Shown here piece after piece: positions 1-12,417 of a stretch of DNA of 64,000 nucleotides. Every line of letters begins with the position of its first letter. Position 1 is the stretch's first letter. Position numbers and translations under genes: made by a program. The notes beneath the pieces are model-generated. The model made no database searches, was not told where the DNA came from, and saw only the letters and a list, made by a program, of their open reading frames with translations. This stretch comes from Quercus robur (Eukaryota; Streptophyta; Magnoliopsida; Fagales; Fagaceae), in NCBI RefSeq assembly GCF_932294415.1, contig NC_065544.1, forward strand, positions 25,519,351 to 25,583,350, in the 5' to 3' direction.

Positions 1-601
1 AATCATCGTTGACAATTAATTTCTCCTAATAACTTGAAATTTTCATTTTTGTAAACCAATCTTCAATTTGATAAATTGTCCATATTGACCACCTACTCTT
101 CATATGACCACACACCAAAACCCCAATTTCATTGTTACACTTGAAGATAAGATCCTAATAGTTTTTCTACCGTAAGTTGAGGGAGTTTTGCTTATCGTTT
201 GATCTCCAAATACAAAACCTGAGTTGTTATTATTACCATTCAAAAAAAAGGTAAAAAATCATATTTCAGCTATCTTTTACATTATGTCCTTAATACGTGT
301 ATATCAACCTTTTGAGAAATATGTGGGTATTAACCTTATGCGTTCTCATGTGCTTTTCAGTTTTTTTATCAAGCACATACTCCACATGCCAATTGCCAAA
401 TACAAAGAAATTGGGGCAGTATGATCATATTGTAGAACAAATCATCAACTACCGCAAAACTAAGAAAAATAATGTTTTGTACCAATTCATCTGGTTCCAA
501 TGGTAAAATGCAATATCATACAACAAAAATTTCGATTTGATATATACTATTTATAAGAGAAGCAATCAATATATATATATATATATATATATTTTAAATG
601 T
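1..601. other. AT-rich intergenic sequence, no gene seen
   Basis: No open frame with recognisable protein content was found here. A short TA microsatellite lies at about 569-592, immediately downstream (in transcript sense) of the PPR pseudogene on the minus strand. Confidence 0.5.
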
Positions 602-2085
602 ACTTCAATCCAAGTACATTTTGGCAAAATACTCCTGCAACCATTTGGCTTCCACTTGCAACCCAGAATCCCTCAATGCATTCATTGATGATCGACAAAG
701 CCTCCCATCTAATTGTGTTCCTTCAGATTTCATATCCCGTAAAAGCTTCACAACTCATCAATCTGACTACTCCTTGAAAATTCTCCAACCATAATTCCAG
801 CCATGACCTTGTCAATTTCATCTCCATTGATCCTAAACTCATTGTATCTTAGGCATGTCTCAAACTCCTTGGCTTTACTGTAAGCACTAATAACACTAGT
901 GTAACTAACCCTATAAGGTGCAACCTTTCTTCGCTTAATCTCCTTCCACAGCTTCTCAACCTGCCTTAAATTATTGGCCATTCCATGCATTTTCATCAAA
1001 GAATTGTAAATCCAAACATTTGGTTCACACCCTTTTCTTTCATCTTGGCCAAAAGCCTCATTGCATCTTTGGCCTCCCCATTTTGCCATACATTACAATC
1101 ATGCTAGAATAAGCCACAACACACTTATCAAACCCCTTTTGTTCCATCTCTGAAAATAACATTACAACTTTCGAATAGAGCCCAAGATGACAATATGCAT
1201 TTATAATTGAGTATGTAACTTGTCCTGGTTCACATCCCTGAGAAATTAGCTCTTTGTATACCTTAACTGCAGTTAGAAATCCTCTTTTCTTTGAGAAGCC
1301 ATTGACAATTGCACAGAATATACAATCAGAAATTCTTAACTTTGAAATTTTCATTGCTTTTACAATTTCAAGTGTCTTCTCCATTAGTCATTCTTACACA
1401 TACATCAACACTAGTTTTAAGTACAGCCCCAGATCTCGCAACATTTGTTTGCTTTTCCCTTCTTCGAAAAGATCTTCAGCCACCTCTACTTCTCGCAAGC
1501 TTGCAAAAGAACAAATCAAAGAAGAGTAAACCGAAGAATTCTTGGAAATTCATTTCCTTGTCATTTCTTTTAAGTATTCAAGAGCTTTAAAACCTCTTCC
1601 TGATTTTCCTAGGGACTCAATTAGATTCCCAAATATACGAGTGCAAAATGGTGATGAATAAAAATCTAGTTGACTACTTTCTAATTCACAAAAAAAATTC
1701 AACCACTTTTTCAGAATCACCAGGTCTCATATAAGCTTCCATGATATGGCAAGAACATTCAGAATCCGGAACAACTCCAGTAGATCTCATTTTCCCAAAT
1801 GCTAAAATGGTGCTTCTATACATATGAAGCTTGTTGTAGCCTCTTATTGCAGAACCAAAGGCCAATACACTGACTTTACCATTAGAGTTGAAAACTTCAA
1901 GCAAAGTCTCAAAAAATTTGAATTTTCTAGCTCTAGTGCAACTACTAACCAATTTTGAACAAGTGGAACTATCAGGCAACACGTTATAGTTCTTGAAATC
2001 ATTACAAACTAGAAAGAACAGTTCAACCATAAAGTCCATATCAATTGCTTCCTTCCAGCTTCCAGCATAAGTAGGAATAATTTAG
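602..2085 (-). pseudogene. PPR protein pseudogene (At5g13770-like), 5'-truncated
   Basis: Pentatricopeptide repeat proteins bind organellar RNA through stacked 35-residue helix pairs. Several PPR units are readable: segments beginning CEPGQVTYSIINAYCHLGLY, CVVAYSSMIVMYGKMGRP, CEPNVWIYNSLMKMHG and VAPYRVSYTSVISAYSKAKE carry the family spacing and the V-x-Y-x-x-[IL]-I signature. The reading frame is split: 1686-2085, then stop-rich sequence at 1385-1685 in which homologous words persist (AEDLFEEGKSK), then 1058-1384, 748-1089 and, after another shift near 747, a C-terminal stretch (LLRDMKSEGTQLDGRL) to about 602. The N-terminal half is missing; recognisable homology stops near 2085, just before a T34-G13 homopolymer. 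PPR genes are usually intronless, so the shifts are lesions. The At5g13770-like assignment is from memory of the family and is moderately sure; pseudogene status is clear unless the assembly is wrong at several points. Confidence 0.8.
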
Positions 2086-2117
2086 GGCCAAAAAATAGAG
2101 CAAGAATCACACCATTT

Positions 2118-2119
<2 letters not shown>

Positions 2120-2154
<35 letters not shown>

Positions 2155-2166
2155 GGGGGGGGGGGG
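2120..2166. repeat. Homopolymer T34 followed by G13
   Basis: A run of about 34 T is followed directly by about 13 G. It sits next to the truncated 5' side of the PPR pseudogene and may mark the breakpoint, or be a length-unstable assembly artefact. Confidence 0.8.
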
Positions 2167-3970
2167 TGATGAATTCAGTGCAGGAGGCTGAGGGAAACAG
2201 GTAGATTACAGCCTCCTGAAAATCTGAACCATGAAAGCACACACAAAGAAACACTATAAATCTATAATCAACTATTACAAGCTATGACAGTGTATCCTTC
2301 CCACATTGCTTTCCCTGAGTCTAAGATCCTCCATTACATTTTTATTGGTGGCTTGAAAGAGGCAAAAGAGGTCTTTGAAGCATACAATAGTAGTGCAAAG
2401 ATGTGTTGTTATTTTTATATCTGTAATATTGAGGTAAACTTAGATAGAATATGTTAGGTACAGTACATTAGATTCTCCAATTGAATTCAAACACTTGGCT
2501 GCATTGACCAATAAGATAAGAATAATGTCATCTTTTCCAATACTAATTAAATTCAAAAAGTGTTTGAATTTAATTGGAGAATGGAAAACCTAATATACTA
2601 CACCTAAAGTATATAAGTTTTACCCATTATACACACACACACACATATATACACTCTTCTATGCTAATGACAGGATCCTATGCTAATGACAGGATCCTAC
2701 ATTCACCCTTGCTGCTCAACAAACAAACAGAACAAAATTTTAAAAAGGTTAACACAATTTTTGAGTGTGAAATTTCACCATACAACTTTCATATGTGAAT
2801 ATAATCTAGAAGTAAAAGGCAAGGCTCATTAAAGTACCGGGAGTGCTAAATTTTGTGTGCCACTCTAAAGGATACAAAAATCTCAATTGACACAACCAAA
2901 AAACCAAATGGTGCTGACCATTCTAAAAGTAGTCCTCAGGTCTACCCACATAGTTGCATACCTTTGATAAATATAGCAACCGTTTAAGTTACACCAAGCT
3001 CCAGGAGATGTTCAAGCAATAACAATTTCTTCCATCGTCAAAACCCAACACTTCGCTAGAAGATTTAAGTAGGTTTCCAATTATCTTTCCTTCAACAACT
3101 CCAGCAAATCTGGTAGAGCAATGAAACTTATATGAAAAATAGTCAAAGATTAGAACCAGGACACTAAACCATACAAATAATTCAAGTTTTAGAAACATTA
3201 TTCTCCTTCAATAGCAAAAGGAAAGTGATGAACAAGAAAATGATTCAGTTTAATTTGACAACAAGCAGATGGTCCTCTTTACTCATCAAATTAATTTGGG
3301 CTACAATGAAGTTTTACAAACGGTGATGAAAAGAATGAAGGAAAATCATATCTGCATTGATTAATTTGGGCTACCCACATGGTTCGCCTTACTATTTTCC
3401 CTCCTACCAAATGGACCCTACAGTTATGTGCTACATAAAAGATCTGAAAAAATGAAAAAGGGGGGAGGAGTTTGTGGGGTGGGTTCTTAAAAGACTTTCT
3501 AAAATTGATTGTCTGAACTCACAACAAAACATCCAAACCAGGGTACAATGGTGAACAAAGCCTTTACCCTACCACCCCAACACAACACAAGTAGGTACGA
3601 AAAATCTCATTTCTACACTTCATCCTACCAAACATAATGTACGAAATCATAAAATCATTTCAACATAATGTAAAAACTATGCAGAAGAAGTGAAGAACCA
3701 GATGTTAAAATAAGACAATATAATGCACATTTTAAATACCAGGACCAAAAAAAAAAAATCTTCAGTAACAGCAATATATAGTAAAGCAGATGAACAAAGG
3801 TAACAAAGCAAAGATGGCAGCCAAGATTTGAAATGGGGCAACATAGTAGAATCATTACCTGCAATACCACTATGCAACTACCTTCTCTAAAAGCTTATGT
3901 TGTGAAGCATTTGGTTTCTATACTTATATAAAGATGGAAGGATGGGGAGAAAAGAATTGAAATGAAGCTC
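2167..3970. other. Non-coding stretch without recognisable gene
   Basis: No credible coding region. It holds a short AC microsatellite near 2630-2645 and a perfect 19-bp tandem duplication (ATGCTAATGACAGGATCCT at 2661 and 2680). Short open frames on the minus strand (for example 2989-3198 and 3655-3877) have no domain signature. Confidence 0.5.
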
Positions 3971-3979
3971 CGCCTCCGA

Positions 3980-4140
3980 GTGAAGATCTCCGGTGCGCTT
4001 CTCACCTGACGGTATAAGCGTTGACGGCTTCAGCATGAATGGTTTCTCTTTTGGTTTCCCAGTAGAGTCTGAGATTGAAGTTTTTAGGGATTTTGATTTT
4101 GATTTGGGCAACAGAGATGATGATGGTGTTTGGCTACAGG
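3980..4140 (-). other. Possible orphan exon, unknown product
   Basis: On the minus strand a CTGTAG acceptor-like site near 4135 is followed by an open stretch rich in Ser/Lys/Pro (LLPKSKSKSLKTSISDSTGK) ending at a CGTCAG|GTGAGA donor-like site near 4010. The splice-like ends and biased composition suggest an internal exon. No family is recognised and flanking exons could not be placed, so this may be a relic or chance. Confidence 0.25.
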
Positions 4141-4169
4141 TTTTTGCTATCCATGGTGTTATTGTATTT

Positions 4170-6956
4170 TATTGAATTTAAATTTTTGTGAATGACCATT
4201 ATGTACCCACAATCAACGACATGCAACAAACTATGAGATGCAATGTATAATTGTTAGTTTTCCTAAATCAATGACTAAATTCTATTTAAGAATCTTAGAT
4301 CTACATATTTCTATGCAAAGAATATATATTTTATTTGAAAAAATGTTTTATTTATTTTGTTATGAATGAAAAGATGATTTTTTTTTTTTTTAATGAAAAA
4401 GTTCAAATCTGATTTTTTATGCAAAAAAAAAAAAATGATGCTTTTGATAGAAAGACTCAAATCTGATGTTTATCATGAAAGATTATGGGTTTGTATGAAA
4501 AATATTCAAATCCAAAATTGATGACATGGAAACAATGAATTTTTTATGATAAAATGCAGATATGGTTTTTATTATGTAAAACCATGAATTTTTAATAGGG
4601 AAATACAGATATGGTTTTATTACGTAAAATAATGAATTTTTTTATAGAAAAATACATATTTGGTTTTTATTATGGAAAACAATGAATTTTTTACGGAAAA
4701 ATACAGAACTGGTTTTTGATGAAAAAGATAGAATGAATTTTACAAAAGAAACTTTAGGTCTAAATTTTGATTCGGAAAACAAGAGAAACCTCTTATGCAT
4801 GAAATAATTATAGATCTAAGACTCAGTGGCAACTAATCATAGATCTAAGATTAAAAATTATGAACAAACAAGATCCAAGAATTAAAACATGAGAAGAACT
4901 CTATACATATTAATATACATGATTAATTACTGCATCAATGTTAATATGTGCACTGGTACGACACAATGGTGTATTTTTCTTTTAGTAAACATGGCACGAG
5001 CCAGCTGACTTACAGGCTCTTTAGAGTATTGTAGTGAATAAAATTTTGGAAGCTGTATTACCTGCCAAGTGTTTAATATGAAGAATTTGTGTGCATTCTT
5101 TAAGCGGAATTATTTTCCTTCGTCATAATCAAAAGTTTCATATGCATGTCCTTTTTATACACCATTGGACTTAAGGTGACTAACATTAGCACTCTAAATT
5201 TGGTTCCTTTTTTATTCTTACCTATCAAAATATATAACTAAATAAATAAAGATTGGTAGTAAGGTTCATAGAAATGGTTTTTTTTTTTTTTTTTCCCCTT
5301 AATCTTGAACTAAAATTCTATATTGAAAATGTTTCTGGCATTGTCAGGAATTATTATTTGGTGACCATATTTGTGTAATTGAGATATGTTGTATCAATTA
5401 CCTGAGGAATGATTCCCGTAGTACTTGCTGCGGGTATATGCTTGTAAGAATTCAAGACATTTTAGTTAGTGTAAATTATTAAGGAGAATAATTTCAAGTA
5501 ACAATATAAGTATTTTGCTGATTAACGTGCTAGAAAGAGATCAGCCAATAGTTTTCAGTTTATATATCATGACTATTAATTCATTGGTTCTTCCAGTAAT
5601 AACACAAACATGATGAAATCTTAATCATCAAAATTCTACAACAACAGAGTTTGTAATTCATTGGTTCTACCAGATGCTCACCAAATTTGAGAAAGGAAGA
5701 GAGAACATAATGAGGTACTCATCTTTTCCCTTCTAGCCCATACCAAACTCTCAAATGACATTCTACATTTTCTACCCTAACACTTTTGGAAGATTTGATC
5801 GGATTAAATGCACGTGCCCAAAGAGAGGGAGATCTTGTGATAATTTTCATGTCTTGAGCCACCAAAGTTGTCAGCTACTGACAATTTTGAAGATAAATAA
5901 AAGGCATTGCATCTGTCTATGACCTTTGAATTCGAAGAAACCTAAATGATAAGAAGTGATTAGGAAGTTCAACCAATCTTTTCATCCCCAATCAGATCAT
6001 GGGAAAAGTCCTGAATTATGCTTATCAAACACCAAGGTAGGTTTTTAGCATTCAAGTTCACATCCATTCAAAATTGATTCAAAACTGGACTGAAGCATCT
6101 TTTTGGTTTGCCAAACATCACTCTAAATGATACAGAATATCTAAGAAACTAATTATAAAGATCTGGTCAGCCATTACTATCTGCAACACCAGCACCAAAA
6201 TTAAATGCCCTATGATCCTCACCAAGTCCTCCTAGGAAAACAAGATTAAAAACAGAGAGAGAGAGCGAGAGAGAATATTACAAAACAACTTAAATACTTT
6301 ATAATCTTCTTCCCATGCATAAACAAAGGAAAAGAAAAACATGATACACCTAAATTAAATACATCATAATCCTCTTAAAAAAGATCAACCAACACCACCA
6401 TGTACATGGCATGGTAAAACATTACTCTATCATCAGGATTACCAAAGAAATCTGAAGTGAAAACTTTTGTATTAGAATTGACATGAAAACTAAAAGATCT
6501 ACACCATCATCCATCTACAAATCAACCAACAATGAAACTTTTGAACTGCTTAACTTGGTTCCTTTAATTGCACCTTTTCTCTTGGTACCTGAAAGATTGA
6601 AACATGAAAATTAAATACCCACATAGATTCCCTCCCATTAGACAGAACCACCTTGATCGCATTAAATTATTGATATGTGATATTCGGTATGCCCTCAAAT
6701 AGTCAATGCACAAAGGATCAAAAAGTGATAAATGATCCATGGTAACAGCAATTGAAAATATAACTTAGCATGATTATATGAAGAAAATGTTGATAAAATT
6801 GTTCATTTATAAGGATCAATTACAGTGTCCATCATCTAAACAAGCAATGAGAAAAAGTTAAGAGTTGTTCAAATGCAATGAAAAACACAATAAGCAGAAA
6901 TCCTAATTATGAACCATGTGTTTGGTTACAAATTCTATATATTTTGATGGTAATCT
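4170..6956. other. AT-rich non-coding stretch
   Basis: No gene recognised. Poly-T tracts occur near 4378-4391 and 5278-5294. Apart from the ~50-bp repeats at 4530-4745 nothing structured was identified. Confidence 0.5.
4530..4745. repeat. Imperfect ~50-bp tandem repeat, about four units
   Basis: The word ATGAATTTTT followed by ATACAGATATGGTTTTTAT-like sequence recurs at roughly 4533, 4585, 4631, 4679 and (weakly) 4732, a spacing of 46-52 bp. The units have diverged. Function unknown; probably a decayed minisatellite. Confidence 0.6.
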
Positions 6957-7067
6957 TGTTGGTATAAGTCCCACATTGAATACTGATGAGAAGAATGAAC
7001 AATTAATATAACATAATTGAGTTCACACCCATTAGGCCTTTTGGGTTAAATATATCTCTACATGTTA

Positions 7068-7849
7068 GAGCACTCACGTCAGCAGTGCCAAATTTACACA
7101 TTATTGCCCACTGATGTATAAATGTGTAGCAAATAATCAAATGGGTTACCTTGAAAATTTGTGGTTTGTTTAAAGTAGGATTTTTTTTTTTTTTTTAAAT
7201 AACGTAAAAACTCTTTATTAGAGAATATCCAACCAAGTACTACAGTGGTAGAAATTAGTAACCCAAATTACAATGATAAAAAAGAACAGGGAAGGACAAA
7301 GAAGTGCATGAAGGTAAAACTATGCTCCATTCAAGGAGAGTAGGATTGTTTTCATCATTTTGCTTGATTATATGAAAGAAAGAAAAAATCACACCAACCC
7401 CACTAACCTATGACAAGATCAAAAGCTTCAGAGCATCATGTCAGTGGTTTAGCTAAACTCTATTGCCAATATTCATTCAAAGGTGGGTAATTTTCTTCAA
7501 AAGCTGGGTGATTTACTAGGGTTTCTTTCTCGGTCCTAGTTTTTCTGTGATTTTAGTGGTTGGTTTGCTATGATTTGGGTGGGGTTTTTAGTTGAGGAAG
7601 AGAGAGGTTGTGATTTTGGCGGGCGGTTTGCTGTTATTTGTGGTTTATAGAATGGTAAAGACGAGAAAGAGAGAGAGGGATATGATTTGGAAAAATAATA
7701 AATAATTTATATATAATATTTTAATAAAATATAGTGTAAAATAGATAAACTAATATGGAGTGTTTTGAAAAGTGGTTGTATAAAATAAAAAAAGTAAGTT
7801 CTTATGCTAAAATAAATAGAATTTTTTGCACGAGCTAATACAAATGCTC
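7068..7849. mobile_element. PIF/Harbinger-like element inserted in the TRIM LTR
   Basis: The first TRIM LTR is interrupted exactly at TTA: left end ...CATGTTA|GAGCACTCACGTCAG, right end ...ACAAATGCTC|TTATATTA. The 3-bp TTA duplication and GAGCA-type imperfect terminal inverted repeats match PIF/Harbinger MITE-like elements. Net of its own LINE insertion it is about 615 bp with no coding capacity. The empty site can be read from the second LTR (TATGTTATATTACCT), which supports the boundaries. Confidence 0.7.
7183..7338 (-). mobile_element. 5'-truncated LINE 3' tail, minus orientation
   Basis: A T-run followed by AAATAACGTAAAAACTCTTT is the reverse complement of the 3' end shared with copies at 41614 and 46245. 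It is flanked by the target duplication AGTAGGATT (7174-7182 and 7339-7347). It is only ~156 bp, a severely 5'-truncated retroposition event, and lies inside the Harbinger-like element. Confidence 0.75.
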
Positions 7850-8689
7850 TTATATTAACTACTCAATTAGAGTTTTCCCGAGGTGTTATCTTCCCAACAA
7901 GTGTTAAAGGTTCCTACCTGGCCAGGACAAAGTAAGCCTAAAGGGCCCACACAAAGGACCATGGAAAAAGGCCTAACAAATGAGTGTTGCTAAAGGTACT
8001 AAATAATGGTGTGGTCCAAGGTTCCCATGGACATGGACAGGCGGGGTTCCTATGGATGAACATGTAGCGTTGACACATGGTTCTCATATATGGTGTACGA
8101 GAGGCCTATGGACGACGTGTTGATGAAGAGAGAACCCATAAGGCAGGGGGGGAGAGAATAGGACTTGTTCATGGCCCACAGAGAGGTAAAGACTCACATG
8201 TGAAGGGGAGATTGTTTGTATACATGTGTGAGTGAAATCACATATTGAATAATGATGAGAAAAATGAGTGGTTAATATAACATAGTTGAGTTCAAACGTA
8301 TTGTAATTAGGCATTTTGGGTTAAGTGTGTCTCTATATGTTATATTACCTAAATTGGACTCTCCCCAAGGTGTTATCTCCCCAACAAATCTATAAATCAC
8401 TAAACATTGAATATCAAGATTCCCTTAACTTTGGTTCTAGATAGCAATTCCAAATCTACATGGAAGAAATTGTATTTAACTATGGATTAAAAAATTTATG
8501 AATGGCAATATAAAATTGTAAAGGACCCCTTGTGATTGGTTCTATCACTCTCTTTTCTATATGATAAGTTTGTCCATCAATCATAAAGATAAGAATAAAC
8601 ATCCAACAACATCCAACAATAATTATATTTACCAAATTCTCTAAAAGTTTTACAACATCGTATAGACATATCACAAAAAGAGAGAGGGA

Positions 8690-9240
8690 TCCATACCTTC
8701 AACATCCAATCATGTGCTATACTGCCAAGTAACCTGCTGAAGAGCACATCAGGTTGTTTAACAGGAGTGTCCATTTACCATGCATTTGCTGCATCCCTAT
8801 AAATAGCAGAGAGGTAAGAACTATGACTTAGGACTTCAAAGCTAGCATTAACACTTATTCCTTCATGCACTGCTTTGTTTCTATGTATCCGAATAGCCCA
8901 AAGAGTGTTGGCAAAGAATACAGTGAAGTGATTGCACTGGTACTAAGGTTATAAACTCTTTCCAGCCAAGTAGCAATGCAATTATGACTTGACTTTGATT
9001 CAATTACCTTCCAATGGTGAGTGGGATCTTAAACACATTGCACAAGCTAAGTTATAGGCAATAAATAGACAATCCAGGTATCCCTCTTCTATAGCACATA
9101 AAGGCAAGAAGCATCAGTGATGAGATTCCTATTTGCTGACTCCCTTCTCACTGGAAGACCATCATTTAGCAGTTTCCAAAGGAAAGTAAAGACTTCGAAA
9201 TGGAGTTCAAGCTTCTACAGGTCAGCCCACATCTGAGAGT
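8690..9240 (-). mobile_element. LINE ORF2 C-terminal fragment, decayed
   Basis: Reverse-strand translation across several frames gives words typical of the zf-RVT/RNase H end of plant L1 elements: FTFLWKLLNDGLPVRRES, ITDASCLYVL and ANTLWAIRIHRNKAVHEGIS. Frames are broken by shifts and stops. No poly-A tail or target duplication was located. Confidence 0.6.
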
Positions 9241-9416
9241 CAAGTCACCAAGTTCTGCTCTTTCATTTGAGAATTAACAATGGAGAAGCTAGGCTCTCTT
9301 GACTGTATAGAGACTTGGCTGGTCATGGGCCAAATCAGTTTATATGCACTTCCAAATCAGTTACTAATTGTCTTGTTTTCCAATGGCAACAACATGACTT
9401 GAAACTACTTTGAGAA

Positions 9417-11077
9417 TTTAATTTAGGCGAAAAGCACATTTTCGTCCTTACATTTTCAAGCGATTCCCATTTTGGTCCCTAGATTTTATTTTTACCGCTT
9501 TTAGTCCTTATTTTAAAAAACGCGTTCCGTTTTAGTCCCTACTGTCGTCTCTGTAACGGAAATATCCTATGTGGCGGACGGAACGTACTGTTGGCATATA
9601 AAGTGCTTACATGGCTATTAAAATAATAATAAAAAGTTTTAATTAACATTTAAATAATGCCACATCAGCATTTTAAATATTAAAAAAAGCGATGTCAGAA
9701 AAAATTAAAACAAAATTCTAAAACATGTGATTTTTAAAACCAAATTAAAATAAAATTTTCTTTTCCTTTCATTATTTTCTTCAGAAAAACATATTCATAT
9801 ATGTTTTTTGTGTTCTTCCCCAAGAACATGACTGTTCATATTCATATTCTTAGCAAATTAATTCTTAGTTTCTTTTCATTTCTCTGTCTTTCTTGTACTT
9901 TCTTTAGAGCCAAACACATCAAAACTCAGATCAATAACAGTTAAACAAAATAAAATTTAATTAAGCATTTTCTTGGCAACGTCAATCTCAAGATCTGAAC
10001 ATTTTTTTCTCCTAATTGGTAATCCAGAAAATCCCCTTTTCACAAACCCAACAAATTCTCATTCATAAACCCAAAAAACTCCCTTTCACAAACCCAGAAG
10101 ATCCCTTCTCAACACACACAACAAATAGTCCTTTCACAAACCCACAAACCCAGAAGATTCCTTCTCAACACACGCAGCAAATAGTCATTTGACAAACCCA
10201 GAATATCCCTTCTCAACACATACAGCAAATGAGTTTTTCAAAATTTTCAAAAATCAGAAACAAATAAAATAAACCAAGATCGGCTTCAGATCCTCTTCAA
10301 ATTCAATCCCAAGATAGAGAGGGTGAGATGAGAAAGTGAGGAGAAGAGGAAAACGTGGGCCTTCAGATCTGTTGGAAACCCATAACACACACCACATACA
10401 ACCCAAAAACTGACCCACCACCTTGTCGAACCCACCACCGATGAACCTTACCGATCCCACCACCTGTGAACCTTACTGAACACACCACCGATAAACCTTA
10501 CGGATCCCACCACCTGTGAACCTTGCCGAACCCATCGACTAGGAGGATCTTACCAACTTGATAGCTGCGGTGGCGACGACGATTAAAGGAGATGAACGGT
10601 GGGAGTTTCGACCAAGGGGTACTGAGAGAGAGAGAGTGAGATCAAGAAACGGAAGTTTGAGGTGTAAGAATCTGAGATGGTTTTGATTAGAGGTGAGAGG
10701 GAGGAAGTCTGAGATTAGAGAGAGTTGGAAGAAAATCTATTCATATTTTTTAAAATATTTTATTTTATTTTTAAAATTGACAAATTTAAAAAGAAAATGG
10801 TTTTGATTTTAAATTCATTTTAAATGCTGACATGGAGTTTTTAAATGTTAATTAAAACTTTTTATTATTATTTTAATGGCCATGTAAGCACTTTATATGT
10901 CAACAGTACATTTCGTTCGCCACATAGGATATTTCCGTTACAGAAATGACGGTAGGGACCAAAATAGAACGCGTTTTTAAAAATAAGGACTAAAAGCGGT
11001 AAAAATAAAATCTAGGGACCAAAATAAGAATCGCTTGAAAATGTAGGGACGAAAATGTGCTTTTCGCCTTTAATTTA
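9417..11077. mobile_element. Mutator-type element with long TIRs and 9-bp TSD
   Basis: The element is 9426-11068, flanked by the perfect 9-bp duplication TTTAATTTA (9417-9425, 11069-11077). The ends are inverted repeats of about 220-230 bp beginning GGCGAAAAGCACATTTTCGT and containing TTTTGGTCCCTA, ACGCGTT and CCGTTAC words on both sides. The 9-bp TSD with long TIRs is diagnostic of Mutator-like elements. The interior has no transposase. It carries local direct repeats (CCTTCTCAACACA units near 10098, 10162 and 10207; CCCACCACCTGTGAACCTT units near 10457 and 10507). Whether it includes captured host sequence could not be decided by eye. Confidence 0.9.
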
Positions 11078-11523
11078 AGCTTAAGAGAATGGTCTATCAG
11101 ATGCAAACAGAGGATCCTATAGAATAGAAGGATCATTTTCAAGCACAAAAACTTAAGGGATAAAGATGCTTTACCACTAGGTACAGTTGTTATCCAAACA
11201 ATGATGAAGTTGTGGCCTTGCCCATCCTCACTAATTAAAATATCCTAATTAACAACAAAGGAAACAAGCAAATAAAAACATGTTCTTAATAACTCCTCAA
11301 CCAATCAAATGTGAATAATATTCTTCAAATATGAATAATATGAAGAAGGGAGCCCCACTCTCAAGGTAGGTCCTGCAGAAGAAAAGGCTTTTGAGGCCAT
11401 GGTTTATCACAAATTTAATTTTCATTTCTCTTCATAACCAACTCAATGCATTCCTGTCCAGTTGTCATTTATCTTTCAATAAATTTATGAACAAATAAAG
11501 TTAATACTAGTTGCTAACCTATG

Positions 11524-11840
11524 AAGCACGGGTGCGTTTCGAGACTCGGGTGTGGGTGCAGGTGCTGGTGCGGGTGCGGGTACGGGTACGGGTGCGGAAC
11601 TCGGCAATTTTTGAAAAATGTGGGTGCGGGTGCGGCGGGATTCGACGATTAAAAAATTATTAAAAATATTTTTATTTATATTTTTAATAAATTACTAAGC
11701 ATGCTTTTTTATATAATAATAATAATAGAAAACTCATATAATAATAATAATAATAAAATAATAAAATAAAAAAGATAATAATAAGTAAAAAAAAAAACAA
11801 AAAAACAAAAAAAGTAGGAGGCTCTCACATGTAGCTTCCC

Positions 11841-11881
<41 letters not shown>

Positions 11882-12402
11882 AAGATGTGGCTCTCACGTT
11901 TGGTCAGAGAGGCACAAAAAACAAAGAAGAGTTTTTAAGTGTTGTACTTATCAAAAAGAGAAACAGAAGTTACAGAACACTTCCAAAAAAAAAAAAACAG
12001 AACAACTCAGTACTCACTTAAGAAGACGATGCAAAGAAGAACACGAAGAAGCAAAGATACGATTTCAGTCCAACGGCGACAGTGGCGTATCAATATCCAG
12101 TCCAGTCCAGTCCACCAGTATTTTTGGTTTAAGTTTTTTTTTTTTTTTCCTCACCGGCCGATTTCCTTTTTCCGGTCGAAACACACCGATATTCGGCCGA
12201 TACAATCCAAATCAGCCCGGTTCGGCGCCCGTGGGAGCCAAATCGGCGCGAGTCAACGCGAATCTGGAAACGAAAAAATAAAATAAAATAAAATAAAAAA
12301 ATAAAAAACTGGACGCAGTTCGACACACAGGCAGCGGCGTCCCTCGCGCGTCGCTGCGTCGGACGCGGGTGCAGCGGCCATTTTGCCGCGTCCGTGCATC
12401 CC
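11524..12402. mobile_element. GC-rich non-autonomous element between direct repeats
   Basis: A 15-bp direct repeat with one mismatch (AGTTGCTAACCTATG at 11509-11523; AGTTGCTAACCCATG at 12403-12417) flanks this segment. The ends are weakly inverted: AAGCACGGGTGCG on the left, and the reverse complement of the right end reads GATGCACGGACGCGG. The left end is a run of GGGTGCGGGTACGGGT-type hexamers. The middle is AT-rich with A and T homopolymers (11844-11878, 12136-12149). No coding capacity. The superfamily is unresolved; the long flanking duplication would fit Mutator-like better than hAT. Confidence 0.55.
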
Positions 12403-12417
12403 AGTTGCTAACCCATG

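Larger units (their letters stand above)
6957..8386. mobile_element. TRIM-type LTR retroelement with nested insertions
   Basis: Two LTRs of about 158 bp net are visible. The first begins TGTTGGTATAAGTCCCACAT at 6957 and ends TTCCCAACA at 7899, split by an insertion at 7068-7852. The second runs about 8227-8386 and ends TCCCCAACA. Both share ATTGAATA-TGATGAG, TTAATATAACATA-TTGAGTTC and TTTTGGGTTAA. A perfect 5-bp target duplication, AATCT, flanks the element (6952-6956 and 8387-8391). The ~330-bp interior has no coding capacity, and a purine-rich tract (GTGAAGGGGAGA) precedes LTR2. Size and lack of ORFs fit a terminal-repeat retrotransposon in miniature. LTR orientation is taken from the TG...CA ends. 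Confidence 0.8.
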
